Below, one piece after another: positions 8,501-18,188 of a DNA stretch of 64,000 nt; the first letter of the stretch is position 1; each line of letters begins with the position of its first letter. A program made the translations under genes and the position numbers. This stretch comes from an uncultured Sphingomonadaceae bacterium (GTDB lineage Bacteria > Pseudomonadota > Alphaproteobacteria > Sphingomonadales > Sphingomonadaceae), in contig CANLQE010000001.1 of NCBI GenBank assembly GCA_947493215.1, positions 682,001 to 746,000 on the forward strand, given 5' to 3'. The notes beneath the pieces were generated by a model. It searched no databases and was not told where the DNA came from. It saw only the letters and a program-made list of their open reading frames with translations.

Positions 8501-9970
8501 ACGCCTAAAGGTGAATCGCCGATGACGCCGGAAGAAAAGCTTCTCCGAGCGATCTTTGGTGAGAAAGCGTCTGATGTGCGTGACACGTCCTTGCGTCTGC
8601 CTCCCGGTGTTGCGGGTACGGTCGTTGAAGTGCGTGTGTTTAACCGCCACGGCATCGACAAGGACGAGCGTGCGCTGGCGATTGAACGTGAAGAAATTTC
8701 GCGCTTCACGAAAGATAGAGATGACGAACGTGCCATCTTGAACCGTGCGACTTTCAATGCATTGAAAGACATGCTGATCGGCCAAACGGCGACTTCTGCA
8801 CCGAAGCCAATGAAGAAGGGCGCGGAGATCACAGCCGAAAGCCTGACTGAACTTGAAAATGCCGACTGGTGGAAAATAGCCGTGAAGGATGACAAGGTTC
8901 AATCCGACTTTGAAGCAACCCGCGGTCAATATGATGAAGCGATCCAGGAAATTAACGCACGTTTCGAGGATCGCCGTGAGAAGCTGGAGCGTGGTGACGA
9001 ACTGTCCCCAGGCGTTCTGAAAATGGTCAAAGTCTTTGTCGCTGTGAAACGCAAGTTGCAGCCTGGTGATAAAATGGCCGGCCGTCACGGAAACAAAGGT
9101 GTTATCTCCCGCATTCTTCCACAAGAAGACATGCCGTTCCTTGAAGACGGAACGCCGGTTGATATTGTGCTGAACCCATTGGGTGTGCCGTCTCGTATGA
9201 ACGTCGGTCAGATTTTTGAAACCCACTTGGGCTGGGCCGCACGTGGCCTAGGCGAGCAGGTGACAAAAGCTCTGGAAGAATGGAAACTGGCTAATCCGGA
9301 TCCAAAAGCGGCCCCGCCGCCAGACGCGGTCAAGGAACGGCTCAAAGTCATTTATGGCGAACAATATCATGAAGATATTGATGCCCGTGATACGGCTGAG
9401 ATTGTTGAAATGGTCGGCCATCTACGCAACGGTGTCCCAATGGGAACGCCTGTATTCGACGGCGCGCACGAAAGCGATGTTTCTGACATGCTGGAACTTG
9501 CTGGTCTGGACCGTTCGGGCCAGGTTGATCTGTTCGACGGACGAACCGGAGACAAGTTCGACCGTAAGGTGACAGTGGGCTATATCTACATGCTCAAACT
9601 GCATCACTTGGTCGATGACAAGATCCACGCTCGTTCAATCGGACCATATTCTCTCGTCACGCAGCAGCCACTGGGCGGTAAAGCACAGTTTGGCGGACAG
9701 CGCTTCGGGGAAATGGAAGTCTGGGCACTGCAGGCATATGGTGCGGCATATACGCTGCAGGAAATGCTGACAGTCAAATCGGATGATGTGATCGGACGGA
9801 CCAAGGTTTACGAAGCGATCGTCAAAGGCGACGATACTTTTGAAGCCGGTGTGCCCGAAAGCTTTAACGTTCTGGTCAAGGAAATGCGTTCGCTTGGTCT
9901 CAATGTCGAACTCTCTAGCTTCGGTGACGATGATGAAGATGATGACGGCGTAGCGATTGCGGCGGAGTGA
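5582..9970 (+). CDS. rpoB: DNA-directed RNA polymerase subunit beta
   Basis: The 1462-residue beta subunit of RNA polymerase, forming one jaw of the clamp and the rifampicin pocket. Conserved landmarks are all present: [21 protein letters not shown] at the N-terminus, the rifampicin region [22 protein letters not shown] with wild-type Asp, His and Ser positions, [13 protein letters not shown], and the C-terminal [17 protein letters not shown]. It starts at the ATG at 5582 after GAGAAGG. It is longer than E. coli RpoB (1342); a stretch at about residues 230-293, between TALLRSLG and [12 protein letters not shown], is absent from E. coli RpoB and looks like an inserted small beta domain. rpoC follows after 66 bases. 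A DUF2306 gene, rather than rplL, lies upstream. Confidence 0.99.
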   Translation: MATKASLVKATALTPTRKKRIRKIFGNIHEVIEMPNLIEVQRESYEQFLRSDPAIDYVSGLEKTLRSVFPIRDFAGSAEMDFVNYQLEDPKYNVEECRQRGITYSAPMKVTLRLIVFEVDPETEARSVLDIKEQDVYMGDMPLMTKNGTFVINGTERVIVSQMHRSPGVLFDHDRGKTHSSGKFLFAARVIPYRGSWLDFEFDAKDIVNVRIDRKRKLPVTALLRSLGDAIIEVKEKKPPFKVGEMVRVAGMKQPAEITEIEGNRITIKEPMGAIEIQGKIEDEGRTKSAEITGILKQGYSEEDILNEFYGRIVYKRAKDGWTIPFVAEQWRGQKPTFDIVDADSGEVVFASGNKITPRSANKAEKDGMKSVVIPTEEIFGRYSAFDLINEKTGEIYIEAGDEVTVENLEKLDGAGIDQLELLDIDHVTTGPWIRNTLKVDKAEDRDGALSDIYRVMRPGEPPTRETAEALFEGLFFDPERYDLSAVGRVKLNMRLDLDAPDDYTVLRKEDILAVVKTLVDLKDGKGEVDDIDNLGNRRVRSVGELLENQYRVGLLRMERAVKERMSSVDVSTVMPNDLINAKPAVATVREFFGSSQLSQFMDQTNPLSEVTHKRRVSALGPGGLTRERAGFEVRDVHPTHYGRICPIETPEGPNIGLINSLASFSRVNKYGFIETPYRQIKEGKVTDDVVYLSAMEEQKHTVAQANAELTEDGSFVEELVSSREAGEFLIAQREQITLMDVSPKQLVSVAASLIPFLENDDANRALMGSNMQRQAVPLVKAEAPFVGTGMEETVARDSGAAIAARRGGIVDQVDATRIVIRAQGDVEAGKSGVDIYTLQKFQRSNQNTCINQRPLVKVGDMVQQGDTLADGPSTDMGELALGKNSLVAFMPWNGYNYEDSILISERIVKDDVFTSIHIEEFEVMARDTKLGPEDITRDIPNVGEEALRNLDEAGIVYIGAEIEPGDILVGKITPKGESPMTPEEKLLRAIFGEKASDVRDTSLRLPPGVAGTVVEVRVFNRHGIDKDERALAIEREEISRFTKDRDDERAILNRATFNALKDMLIGQTATSAPKPMKKGAEITAESLTELENADWWKIAVKDDKVQSDFEATRGQYDEAIQEINARFEDRREKLERGDELSPGVLKMVKVFVAVKRKLQPGDKMAGRHGNKGVISRILPQEDMPFLEDGTPVDIVLNPLGVPSRMNVGQIFETHLGWAARGLGEQVTKALEEWKLANPDPKAAPPPDAVKERLKVIYGEQYHEDIDARDTAEIVEMVGHLRNGVPMGTPVFDGAHESDVSDMLELAGLDRSGQVDLFDGRTGDKFDRKVTVGYIYMLKLHHLVDDKIHARSIGPYSLVTQQPLGGKAQFGGQRFGEMEVWALQAYGAAYTLQEMLTVKSDDVIGRTKVYEAIVKGDDTFEAGVPESFNVLVKEMRSLGLNVELSSFGDDDEDDDGVAIAAE

Positions 9971-10036
9971 GGCGTTAAAACCCACTCTCGCCCCTAGCAT
10001 TTAGATTTTTGGGCATAGGCCCCGAAGGAAGAAAAA

Positions 10037-13000
10037 ATGAACCAAGTAACAAATTTCGCAAATCCGATCGCAAAGCCGGAAACATTTGACCAGATTCAAA
10101 TCGGCCTTGCCTCGCCAGAGCGCATCCGCAGCTGGTCATTCGGTGAAATTAAAAAGCCCGAAACCATCAACTACCGGACGTTCAAGCCAGAGCGTGATGG
10201 TCTATTCTGTGCGCGTATCTTTGGCCCGGTCAAAGATTACGAATGCCTGTGCGGTAAATATAAGCGCATGAAATATAAAGGCATCGTCTGCGAGAAATGC
10301 GGTGTTGAAGTTACGGTAACCAAAGTTCGCCGGGAACGCATGGGTCATATCGATCTTGCTGCCCCTGTTGCGCATATCTGGTTCCTGAAATCGCTGCCAT
10401 CGCGTATTGGCCTCTTGCTCGACATGCAGCTCAAGCAGCTTGAGCGCGTACTGTACTTCGAAAGCTATGTGGTTATCGAACCAGGTTTGACAGCATTGGA
10501 GAAATTCCAGCTGCTGACCGAAGACGAAATGCTCGAAGCGCAGGATGAATATGGCGAAGACGCTTTCTCCGCCGGTATCGGTGCAGAAGCGGTTAAAATC
10601 ATGCTGCAGGATCTCGATCTGAAGCAGGAACGCGACGATCTGATGGAAGAGCTGCGGACGACTAAGTCGACGCTGAAACCCAAGAAGATCATCAAGCGTC
10701 TCAAGGTTGTCGAAAGCTTTATCGATTCTGGCAACAAGCCCGAATGGATGATCCTCGAAATCATTCCAGTGATCCCGCCCGAGCTGCGCCCGCTGGTGCC
10801 TTTGGATGGTGGCCGTTTCGCGACCTCCGATCTCAACGATCTCTATCGCCGCGTGATCAACCGGAACAACCGTTTGAAACGCCTGATGGAACTGCGCGCA
10901 CCAGACATTATCGTCCGGAACGAGAAGCGTATGCTTCAGGAATCCGTTGATGCCTTGTTCGACAATGGCCGTCGTGGTCGTACCATTACCGGTGCGAACA
11001 AGCGCCCGTTGAAATCATTGTCCGACATGCTGAAAGGCAAGCAGGGCCGTTTCCGTCAGAACCTTCTCGGTAAGCGCGTCGACTATTCTGGTCGTTCGGT
11101 TATCGTGACCGGCCCTGAACTGAAATTGCATCAATGTGGTTTGCCGAAGAAAATGGCCTTGGAATTGTTCAAGCCGTTTATCTACGCGCGCCTTGATGCC
11201 AAGGGTCTTTCGATGACGCTTAAACAGGCCAAGAAATGGGTCGAAAAAGAGCGCAAAGAAGTTTGGGACATTCTCGAAGAAGTGATCCGCGAGCATCCCG
11301 TGATGCTGAACCGCGCACCCACGCTTCACCGTTTGGGCATTCAAGCGTTCGAACCGGTATTGATCGAAGGTAAGGCCATTCAACTTCACCCATTGGTCTG
11401 TTCCGCGTTTAACGCCGACTTTGACGGTGACCAAATGGCTGTCCACGTTCCGCTGAGCCTTGAGGCGCAGTTGGAAGCACGTGTCTTGATGATGTCTACA
11501 AACAACATCCTGTCACCAGCCAATGGTAAACCGATCATCGTTCCGTCTCAGGATATGGTTCTCGGCATCTATTACCTCACCATGGATCGCAAAGGCGAGC
11601 CAGGCGAAGGCATGCTCTTGGCTGATATGGCCGAAGTGCATCAAGCGCTGGAAATTGGTGCGGTGACTTTGCACTCCAAAATCACCACCCGGGTTCCGCA
11701 AACCGATGAGGAAGGCAAGCCTATCCTCAAGCGTTTCGAAACCACACCGGGCCGTTTGTTGATTGCGGAATGTCTGCCGAAATCACACAAGGTGCCATTT
11801 GACATCGTGAACCGCTTGCTGACCAAGAAAGAGGTCGGTGACGTGATTGACCAAGTTTACCGTCACACGGGTCAGAAAGACACGGTGCTGTTCGCTGATG
11901 CGATCATGGATCTTGGCTTCCGCCACGCGTGTAAGGCCGGTATCTCCTTTGGTAAGGATGATATGATCATTCCTGATTCCAAGGATAAAACGGTTGAAGA
12001 AACCCGCGCTTTGGTTGCTGACTATGAACAGCAATATCAAGACGGTCTGATCACGCAGCAGGAAAAATATAATAAAGTGATCGATGCTTGGAGCCGTTGT
12101 GGTGACCAGGTTGCGAATGCGATGATGGACGAGCTGGCCGCAACGCCAGAGGACGAGCATGGCCGCGAGCGTCAGATTAATGCCATCTACATGATGAGCC
12201 ACTCTGGTGCCCGTGGTAGTCCAGCACAGATGAAGCAGCTGGGCGGCATGCGCGGACTGATGGCCAAACCTTCTGGCGAGATTATTGAAACACCAATTAT
12301 CTCGAACTTTAAAGAAGGCCTGACGGTTCTCGAATATTTCAACTCCACCCACGGTGCGCGTAAAGGTCTTGCCGATACCGCTCTGAAAACCGCCAACTCT
12401 GGTTATCTGACGCGGCGTCTGGTTGACGTTTCTCAGGATTGTACGATTGTCGAAAATGATTGCGGCACCGAAAATGCACTGGAGATGAAAGCCATCGTCC
12501 AGGGTGGTTCGGTTATCGCATCGCTTGGCGAACGTATTTTGGGCCGGACGATGGCCGAAGATATTGTCGACAGCAAAGACGATAGCGTTGTGATTAAATC
12601 TGGCACGTTGCTGGACGAAGCAGCCATTGTGGTGATCGAAGAGCTCGGCATTCAGTCCGCGCGCATCCGCTCTCCGCTGGTTTGTGAATCCAAAATGGGT
12701 GTCTGTGGCACTTGCTATGGCCGTGACCTTGCTCGCGGTACACCGGTGAATATCGGTGAAGCTGTTGGCGTCATTGCGGCACAGTCAATCGGTGAGCCAG
12801 GCACGCAGCTAACGATGCGGACCTTCCACATCGGCGGCGCAGCGCAGCTGAACGAGCAGTCCAATCTGGAAGCGGTTGCAGAAGGTGTGGTTGAATATCG
12901 CGACATGCCTGTGATCGAAGACAAGAATGGACGCTTCCTGTCCTTGGCGCGTAGCGGTATCATTGCCGTTATCGACAATGATGGCCGCGAACGGTCTGCT

Positions 13001-14359
13001 GATAAGGTTCCTTATGGTACCAGCGTGCTGATCAAAGATGGCGCGAAGGTCAAATTGGGCGATCGTCTGGCGGAATGGGATCCATTCACCATGCCAATGA
13101 TTACCGAGAAGCCGGGTGTCATTAAATATCAGGACGTGATCGAAGGCAAAACCATGTCCGAGATTACCGATGAAGCAACCGGTATCGCTCAGAGTGTTAT
13201 TACCGAATATCGTGCCTCTGGCCGTGGTGCTAACAAAGAAGATCTGCGTCCGCGCATGACTTTGCTGGACGAAAATAGCGGTGAAGCTGGTCGGTATTTG
13301 CTGGCGAATGGTGCTACGCTCTCCGCGACCGATGGCCAGAAAGTGCAAGCGGGTGACGTTATCGCCCGTGTGTCTCGTGAAGCTGCAAAAACGCGTGATA
13401 TTACCGGTGGTCTGCCGCGGGTTGCTGAATTGTTCGAAGCCCGTATTCCGAAAGACAATTCGATTATCGCTAAAGTATCGGGCCGGATTGAATATCTGCG
13501 CGATTATAAAGCGAAGCGTAAGATCGCGATTGTTCCCGAGGAAGGCGAACCAGTAGAATATCTGGTACCGAAGACGAAAGTCATCGACGTGCAAGAAGGC
13601 GATTTCGTGAAGAAGGGCGATAACCTCGTTTCTGGTTCACCTGATCCGCATGACATTCTTGAAGTCATGGGCGTTGAAGCTTTGGCTGAATATCTGGTTG
13701 CAGAGATTCAGGAAGTCTATCGTCTGCAGGGCGTGAAAATCAACGATAAGCACATTGAAACGATTGTTCGTCAGATGCTGCAGAAAGTTGAAATCACAAA
13801 CGGCGGCGACACGACGCTTCTACCTGGCGAACAAATCGACAAGGAAGAGATGCTTGAGTATAATGCCAAGCTCACCAAAAAGCAGGAACCTGCTGTTGGT
13901 AAGCCAGTTCTTCTTGGTATCACCAAGGCAAGCCTGCAAACGCGTAGCTTCATCTCTGCGGCTTCTTTCCAAGAAACCACCCGGGTTCTTACCCAGGCGG
14001 CTGTCGAAGGTAAGAAGGATCAGTTGATCGGTCTGAAGGAAAACGTCATCGTTGGACGTTTGATCCCTGCCGGTACCGGTGCTGGCATGAACCGGGCACG
14101 GATTGCGGCTACCAGCCGTGACGTCGCCCTTCGCGCACAGCAACAGAAGGTGGTTGATGCGATGGTCGCTGCTCAGGAACTGAAAGCCGAAGAAGCGGCT
14201 GCCGCCGCGGCTCCGACCGCCGAAGAGGTATTTGATGCACCGGTTGCTGAAGAGGCACCAGTTGTTGAAGAGATACCTGCAGTTGAGGCAGTCGTCGAAG
14301 AGGCACCTGTAGCAGAAGCTCCAGAAGCTGCTGCCGAAACGGATGATGAGAAAGAATAA
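10037..14359 (+). CDS. rpoC: DNA-directed RNA polymerase subunit beta'
   Basis: The 1440-residue beta' subunit, carrying the catalytic centre. The N-terminal zinc site is Cys70, Cys72, Cys85 and Cys88; the Mg-binding NADFDGDQM motif has Asp461, Asp463 and Asp465; a second cysteine cluster ([11 protein letters not shown]) begins near residue 883. After the conserved end ([15 protein letters not shown]) the protein continues with a tail of about 60 residues made almost only of Ala, Glu, Val and Pro, ending in acidic residues. GGAAG lies just before the ATG. It is co-transcribed with rpoB and followed by a strong terminator. The str operon genes rpsL, rpsG and fusA do not follow. Confidence 0.99.
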   Translation: MNQVTNFANPIAKPETFDQIQIGLASPERIRSWSFGEIKKPETINYRTFKPERDGLFCARIFGPVKDYECLCGKYKRMKYKGIVCEKCGVEVTVTKVRRERMGHIDLAAPVAHIWFLKSLPSRIGLLLDMQLKQLERVLYFESYVVIEPGLTALEKFQLLTEDEMLEAQDEYGEDAFSAGIGAEAVKIMLQDLDLKQERDDLMEELRTTKSTLKPKKIIKRLKVVESFIDSGNKPEWMILEIIPVIPPELRPLVPLDGGRFATSDLNDLYRRVINRNNRLKRLMELRAPDIIVRNEKRMLQESVDALFDNGRRGRTITGANKRPLKSLSDMLKGKQGRFRQNLLGKRVDYSGRSVIVTGPELKLHQCGLPKKMALELFKPFIYARLDAKGLSMTLKQAKKWVEKERKEVWDILEEVIREHPVMLNRAPTLHRLGIQAFEPVLIEGKAIQLHPLVCSAFNADFDGDQMAVHVPLSLEAQLEARVLMMSTNNILSPANGKPIIVPSQDMVLGIYYLTMDRKGEPGEGMLLADMAEVHQALEIGAVTLHSKITTRVPQTDEEGKPILKRFETTPGRLLIAECLPKSHKVPFDIVNRLLTKKEVGDVIDQVYRHTGQKDTVLFADAIMDLGFRHACKAGISFGKDDMIIPDSKDKTVEETRALVADYEQQYQDGLITQQEKYNKVIDAWSRCGDQVANAMMDELAATPEDEHGRERQINAIYMMSHSGARGSPAQMKQLGGMRGLMAKPSGEIIETPIISNFKEGLTVLEYFNSTHGARKGLADTALKTANSGYLTRRLVDVSQDCTIVENDCGTENALEMKAIVQGGSVIASLGERILGRTMAEDIVDSKDDSVVIKSGTLLDEAAIVVIEELGIQSARIRSPLVCESKMGVCGTCYGRDLARGTPVNIGEAVGVIAAQSIGEPGTQLTMRTFHIGGAAQLNEQSNLEAVAEGVVEYRDMPVIEDKNGRFLSLARSGIIAVIDNDGRERSADKVPYGTSVLIKDGAKVKLGDRLAEWDPFTMPMITEKPGVIKYQDVIEGKTMSEITDEATGIAQSVITEYRASGRGANKEDLRPRMTLLDENSGEAGRYLLANGATLSATDGQKVQAGDVIARVSREAAKTRDITGGLPRVAELFEARIPKDNSIIAKVSGRIEYLRDYKAKRKIAIVPEEGEPVEYLVPKTKVIDVQEGDFVKKGDNLVSGSPDPHDILEVMGVEALAEYLVAEIQEVYRLQGVKINDKHIETIVRQMLQKVEITNGGDTTLLPGEQIDKEEMLEYNAKLTKKQEPAVGKPVLLGITKASLQTRSFISAASFQETTRVLTQAAVEGKKDQLIGLKENVIVGRLIPAGTGAGMNRARIAATSRDVALRAQQQKVVDAMVAAQELKAEEAAAAAAPTAEEVFDAPVAEEAPVVEEIPAVEAVVEEAPVAEAPEAAAETDDEKE

Positions 14360-14381
14360 CTTCTCGCTCTTTGGATAAAAC

Positions 14382-14422
14382 AAAAGGCCCCGCTGGATCA
14401 TCTCCAGCGGGGCCTTTTGTTT
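14382..14422 (+). terminator. Rho-independent terminator of rpoBC
   Basis: A perfect 16-bp stem (AAAAGGCCCCGCTGGA at 14382-14397 and its complement at 14403-14418) with the loop TCATC, running into TTTTGTTT. The A-run on the left makes it potentially bidirectional. From here to the LysE gene (14423-14683) I see no gene or clear signal. Confidence 0.95.
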
Positions 14423-14683
14423 GGCAACATATGATACGCGGCTTCAGTGAGCATCTGTGTGATCTTTGTAATATTTTACCAGATCATTTTGGAATAATAG
14501 GGTGCACGAAAAGCGCTGTCCTACAGGATGTGGTTCCGATAAAGACCAATTTCAAAGAACAACTGAGCGACGATTTGTAGTCATATAGGTTTTCAGGGCT
14601 AAGAAAGGGGCGGAAATTTTGTGTAATCCTGTGTGTATTTTTCATAAATCGCTGAACTTCCGACGAGGCAACTGCGCCTGAAT

Positions 14684-15364
14684 ATGCCGCTTGAAACGAT
14701 CCTTCTTTTTCTGATTACGGACCTGACCTTCTGTTTCACGCCGGGGCCAGCAACTATGGTAACGGTGAGCCACGCCTTGCCAGCCGGGCGGCAGGGCGGC
14801 ATGCGCGGGGCGTTGGGGCCGATTGTCGGCATTAATGTCGGCAATTTCATCTGGTATGCGCTCACTGCATTTGGTCTGATCGCGATGATACAGGCATTCC
14901 CGTCTGCTTATGCGGTCTTGCGTTGGTTAGGTGTCCTCTATCTTGCGTGGCTCGGGATAGCGATGCTGCGCGGGGCAAGTCAGAATCTCAGTGGGTCTGC
15001 TGCCACAGCAGAAGGCTTCAAGCGCGGTTTTCTGAGCGGCTTGGCCGTTCATATGTCTAATCCGAAAGCGTTGTTTTTCTATACGGTCATCATCCCGCCC
15101 TTTGTCGACCCCACGGGGAATTTGTGGGTGCAATTTGCGATATTGGCTGGACTGACAATATTTACCGAAACAGCAGGATTGTCCTTTTATGCGGCCCTAG
15201 CGTCGCGGGCGCGTAATCTCGGCAATGCTGACAAAGTGCAGGGTATCTTCAAATATGTCGCCGCCGCTGTGCTGATTTGTGTGGCGATCGTCATGGCTTA
15301 TCTAAATCTAGAAGAGACCGGCATCGATCTGGCGTTCAATGCTGCGAAAGGCTTGCTGGGGTAA
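14684..15364 (+). CDS. LysE/RhtB-family amino-acid exporter
   Basis: A 226-residue inner-membrane exporter of the LysE/RhtB superfamily with about six transmembrane helices. The family signature is at the N-terminus: a first helix followed by FTPGPATMVTVSHAL and a glycine-rich G-ALGPIVGINVGN segment; a second conserved block, HMSNPKALFFY, begins the third helix. Members export amino acids such as lysine, threonine or homoserine lactones by proton exchange; the substrate is not predictable. It stands nine bases upstream of the M48 protease gene on the same strand and probably shares its transcript. Confidence 0.9.
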   Translation: MPLETILLFLITDLTFCFTPGPATMVTVSHALPAGRQGGMRGALGPIVGINVGNFIWYALTAFGLIAMIQAFPSAYAVLRWLGVLYLAWLGIAMLRGASQNLSGSAATAEGFKRGFLSGLAVHMSNPKALFFYTVIIPPFVDPTGNLWVQFAILAGLTIFTETAGLSFYAALASRARNLGNADKVQGIFKYVAAAVLICVAIVMAYLNLEETGIDLAFNAAKGLLG

Positions 15365-15373
15365 ACAGAACGG

Positions 15374-16408
15374 ATGACACGCTTTCTCTTTCCACTACTT
15401 GTCCTGCTATTTGCTATGCAGCAAACCCCAGCATGGGCACAACAGTCAGAAGGCGGGCCGATGCCGTCGGACGTTGTTCAGGCTCTCAAAGCGCTGCAAC
15501 GGCTGGACCAGCGGATGCACACCACTGGCTATCGGTTGGTTTCCGCCAATGCGGGATTTTGCGATACGAATGTCCCCCATATCGGGATTCTTCTTCATGA
15601 CCTCAATCAATATGGTGATAAAGCCGCCGCCCGCCTAGCGCATGGCTTTGCTAGCGCTATCGCAGTTAATGCGGTGGCTCCTGATGGCCCCGCTGCTGCA
15701 TCAGGTTTGAAGGTGGGCGACGGCCTTATTGCTGTTGATGGGCAATTGGTTGATGAGATGGATTTTGATACGGAAAAATTGGCTGTCGAGAAACCGGAAT
15801 ATCGAAGGATAGCAGCGGTTAAGGCACGGGTGCTGGAAGCTGCTGCCAATGGCCGCGTGGCGCTCACAATCATACGCGCCGGATCCCGCCATGAGATCGC
15901 AGTTCTTGCAACACAGGCATGCCCTAGCCAGTTTCAAATCCAAGTGAGTAAAAACCGCGATGCCTCGGCTGATGGAAAGATGGTTAGCATATCCTCGACG
16001 CTTGCAGAATATGTTCTGGATGACGATGAGTTAGCGGCGATCGCGGCGCACGAGCTTGCTCATAATTTGCTCAAACATCGTGACCGGCTCAACGCGCAAA
16101 AGGTCAATCGCGGGTTTTTTGGACAATTTGGTAAAAGCGCCGGGCGGATCAAGGCCGCTGAGATCGAAGCTGACCGCCTATCGGTCTGGTTGATGGCTAA
16201 TGCGGGATATGATCCTGAGGCCGCTATTCGGTTCTGGACACGCTATGGCAAGCAGCATGGGAAAGGCATTTTTTCTGCTCCGACCCACTACCGTTGGAAG
16301 AAGCGGGTGAAGCTGTTCGAAGAGGAAATGGTCAAAATGGCCAACGCAGAGGATGCCAACGGGAAATATTCCCCGCCCCTATTGCTAGCGACGCGAGGCA
16401 AACAATAG
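15374..16408 (+). CDS. Exported M48-family metalloprotease with PDZ domain
   Basis: A 344-residue envelope protease. A signal peptide (about residues 1-22, ending AWA-QQ) is followed by a PDZ-like segment at about 95-180 (VAPDGPAAASGLKVGDGLIAV) and an M48 domain with the zinc motif HELAH at 226-230 and the third ligand Glu263 in EIEAD. M48 proteases of this type act in periplasmic quality control. The PDZ placed before the catalytic domain is a recurrent but less common arrangement. It shares a transcript with the LysE gene, nine bases upstream, and converges on a lipoprotein gene. The physiological substrate is unknown. Confidence 0.9.
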   Translation: MTRFLFPLLVLLFAMQQTPAWAQQSEGGPMPSDVVQALKALQRLDQRMHTTGYRLVSANAGFCDTNVPHIGILLHDLNQYGDKAAARLAHGFASAIAVNAVAPDGPAAASGLKVGDGLIAVDGQLVDEMDFDTEKLAVEKPEYRRIAAVKARVLEAAANGRVALTIIRAGSRHEIAVLATQACPSQFQIQVSKNRDASADGKMVSISSTLAEYVLDDDELAAIAAHELAHNLLKHRDRLNAQKVNRGFFGQFGKSAGRIKAAEIEADRLSVWLMANAGYDPEAAIRFWTRYGKQHGKGIFSAPTHYRWKKRVKLFEEEMVKMANAEDANGKYSPPLLLATRGKQ

Positions 16409-16418
16409 GTTATTTAGC

Positions 16419-16688
16419 TTAATCGTCTTTATAGGCCTGTTTGCACTGCTTGCGTTCTGCTTTGTCTTCAGCTTGATCGAGGCAGGTGTCCAGCTCCCGC
16501 TTGCGTTCCGCCAATACGCGGCGGCCTACATCCTCTTCTTTCTCGGATTGGGTTTGGGTCGAGGCGTCAACTGCCGTTTCGACCACCGTGCCAGCGGCTT
16601 TGAACGGCGCAGTGATGATCTTGCTGGCAACACAGCCGGTCAATATTGTGAAAGCAATCGTTGTTGTCAGAATAGATGTTAGGCGCAT
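16419..16688 (-). CDS. Small predicted lipoprotein
   Basis: An 89-residue lipoprotein precursor. The N-terminus is a type II signal peptide with the lipobox LTGC (Cys19). The mature part is short, charged and probably helical (QSEKEEDVGRRVLAERKREL) with two further cysteines (CLDQ and CKQA) that could pair. No family recognised. The gene lies 71 bases downstream of galU on the same strand and converges on the M48 protease gene. AGGAGATAAT precedes the ATG. Confidence 0.75.
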   Translation of the reverse strand: MRLTSILTTTIAFTILTGCVASKIITAPFKAAGTVVETAVDASTQTQSEKEEDVGRRVLAERKRELDTCLDQAEDKAERKQCKQAYKDD

Positions 16689-16759
16689 GATTATCTCCTG
16701 AAGTGGTTATTTTTGCGCCGTGACCAATGAAGACGGACTGAACGGGTTGATCTTGGGGT

Positions 16760-17635
16760 TTAAGTAGATGAACTTGCGAGTAATTTTTCCGCAATGGCAC
16801 GAATATCACTGCCGATTTCGGGATGAGCCAGTGCCAGTGCCAGATTGGCTTCGACATAACCGACTTTCGACCCACAATCATAGCGCTGTCCATCAAAAGT
16901 CATGCCGTGGAAGGGCTGTTTGCCAATCATTTGCGCCATCGCATCGGTCAGTTGGATTTCACCACCAGCGCCAGCTTCTTGGGTTTCCAATATGCGCATC
17001 ACTTCCGGTTGCAGGATATAACGGCCCGGCAGGATCAAATTTGACGGCGCGGTGCCTGCGGCCGGCTTTTCGACAAGGCCTTTGACCTCGGTAATCGGAC
17101 CGTCGCGATAACCCGGGTCAATCACGCCGTAAGAAGGGGTATCCTCAATCGGGATTTCCAGCGCGCAGACGATATTTCCGCCGAGCTTGCCGTAGGCATC
17201 AACCATTTGTTTCATGCAACCGGGGCTGCCGACCATGAATTCATCTGGTAGGAAGATGGCAAACGGCTCATCACCGATAATATCCCGCGCGCACCAGATC
17301 GCATGGCCCAGACCAAGTGGTTCCTGTTGCCGCACGAAGACGCTGTTGCCCGGCGTCAGGCGCGTGCCATCGAGAACCGAGCGATCCTTGCCGCGATCCT
17401 CCATGTTCCGTTCCAGTTCAAAGGCCAGATCGAAATGATCCTCGATCATCCCCTTGCCACGACCATTGACGAAGATCATCTGCTCGATGCCCGCTTCCAG
17501 CGCTTCATCAACTGCATATTGGAGCAGCGGACGGTCCACGATCGGGAACAGTTCCTTGGGCATGACTTTGGTTGCCGGTAGAAAGCGTGTGCCCATGCCA
17601 GCGACAGGGAAAACAGCCTTTTTGATCGGTTTCAT
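16760..17635 (-). CDS. galU: UTP--glucose-1-phosphate uridylyltransferase
   Basis: A 291-residue cytosolic enzyme making UDP-glucose from UTP and glucose-1-phosphate, the entry point for surface polysaccharides. The N-terminal nucleotide-binding signature AGMGTRFLPATKVMPKELFPI, the internal GLGHAIWCAR and EVKGLVEKP, and the length all match bacterial GalU. It starts 10 bases after the msrA stop and appears to be the last gene of an operon with an RND pump and msrA. Its product feeds the galE and polysaccharide genes elsewhere in the window. Confidence 0.96.
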   Translation of the reverse strand: MKPIKKAVFPVAGMGTRFLPATKVMPKELFPIVDRPLLQYAVDEALEAGIEQMIFVNGRGKGMIEDHFDLAFELERNMEDRGKDRSVLDGTRLTPGNSVFVRQQEPLGLGHAIWCARDIIGDEPFAIFLPDEFMVGSPGCMKQMVDAYGKLGGNIVCALEIPIEDTPSYGVIDPGYRDGPITEVKGLVEKPAAGTAPSNLILPGRYILQPEVMRILETQEAGAGGEIQLTDAMAQMIGKQPFHGMTFDGQRYDCGSKVGYVEANLALALAHPEIGSDIRAIAEKLLASSST

Positions 17636-17645
17636 GGAAATTGCT

Positions 17646-18179
17646 CTAGTCCTTTAACTTATCCGCGAAACTGGTCCGTAGCTTCTGCAATTTCGGAGGG
17701 ATTGTCGCTACACAATAGGGATTGCCGCGCCCTTCATCCGCCCAATATTGCTGGTGATAATCCTCTGCCACATACCAAGTCGCCGGTCCTTCTATCGTGG
17801 TCACGATGGGTTCCGACCGCTCTGCGCCAGCCCGTTCAATGCCCGCGACAGCCGCAGCGCGTTGGCCGTCGTCCAGGGGGAAGATAGCGGATCTATATTG
17901 CGTTCCGATGTCATTGCCTTGCCGGTTGAGTTGGGTCGGTTCATGGGTCGCAAAGAATATGTCGAGCAGGTCGTCATAGCTAACGACATCGGGATCAAAG
18001 CCGATCTTGATCCCTTCGGCATGCCCGGTCGTGCCGGAGCAGACTTCACGATATGTCGGATTTGCATTGGCTCCGCCAATATAGCCGCTTTCGACGCTGT
18101 GGACGCCCGCAATATCGTTAAAAATCGCTTCGGTGCACCAGAAACATCCACCGGCGAAAATCGCTTCCTGCATAGTCAT
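17646..18179 (-). CDS. msrA: Peptide-methionine (S)-S-oxide reductase
   Basis: A 177-residue repair enzyme reducing methionine-S-sulfoxide. The catalytic motif GCFWCTE is at residues 11-17 with nucleophile Cys12; GYIGG, YREVCSGTTGHAEG and THDPTQ-like THEPTQLNRQGNDIGTQYRS follow, as in all MsrA proteins. There is no signal peptide, so it acts in the cytoplasm. It lies 9 bases after the RND permease and 10 bases before galU. Grouping with an efflux pump suggests an envelope or oxidative-stress response, which is inferred from gene order only. Confidence 0.96.
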   Translation of the reverse strand: MTMQEAIFAGGCFWCTEAIFNDIAGVHSVESGYIGGANANPTYREVCSGTTGHAEGIKIGFDPDVVSYDDLLDIFFATHEPTQLNRQGNDIGTQYRSAIFPLDDGQRAAAVAGIERAGAERSEPIVTTIEGPATWYVAEDYHQQYWADEGRGNPYCVATIPPKLQKLRTSFADKLKD

Positions 18180-18188
18180 AAACTCCTT

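Noticed and set aside
14371-14580. 69-codon frame starting in front of the rpoBC terminator
   Set aside because: Its first third is the terminator hairpin itself; no ribosome-binding site and no homology recognised.
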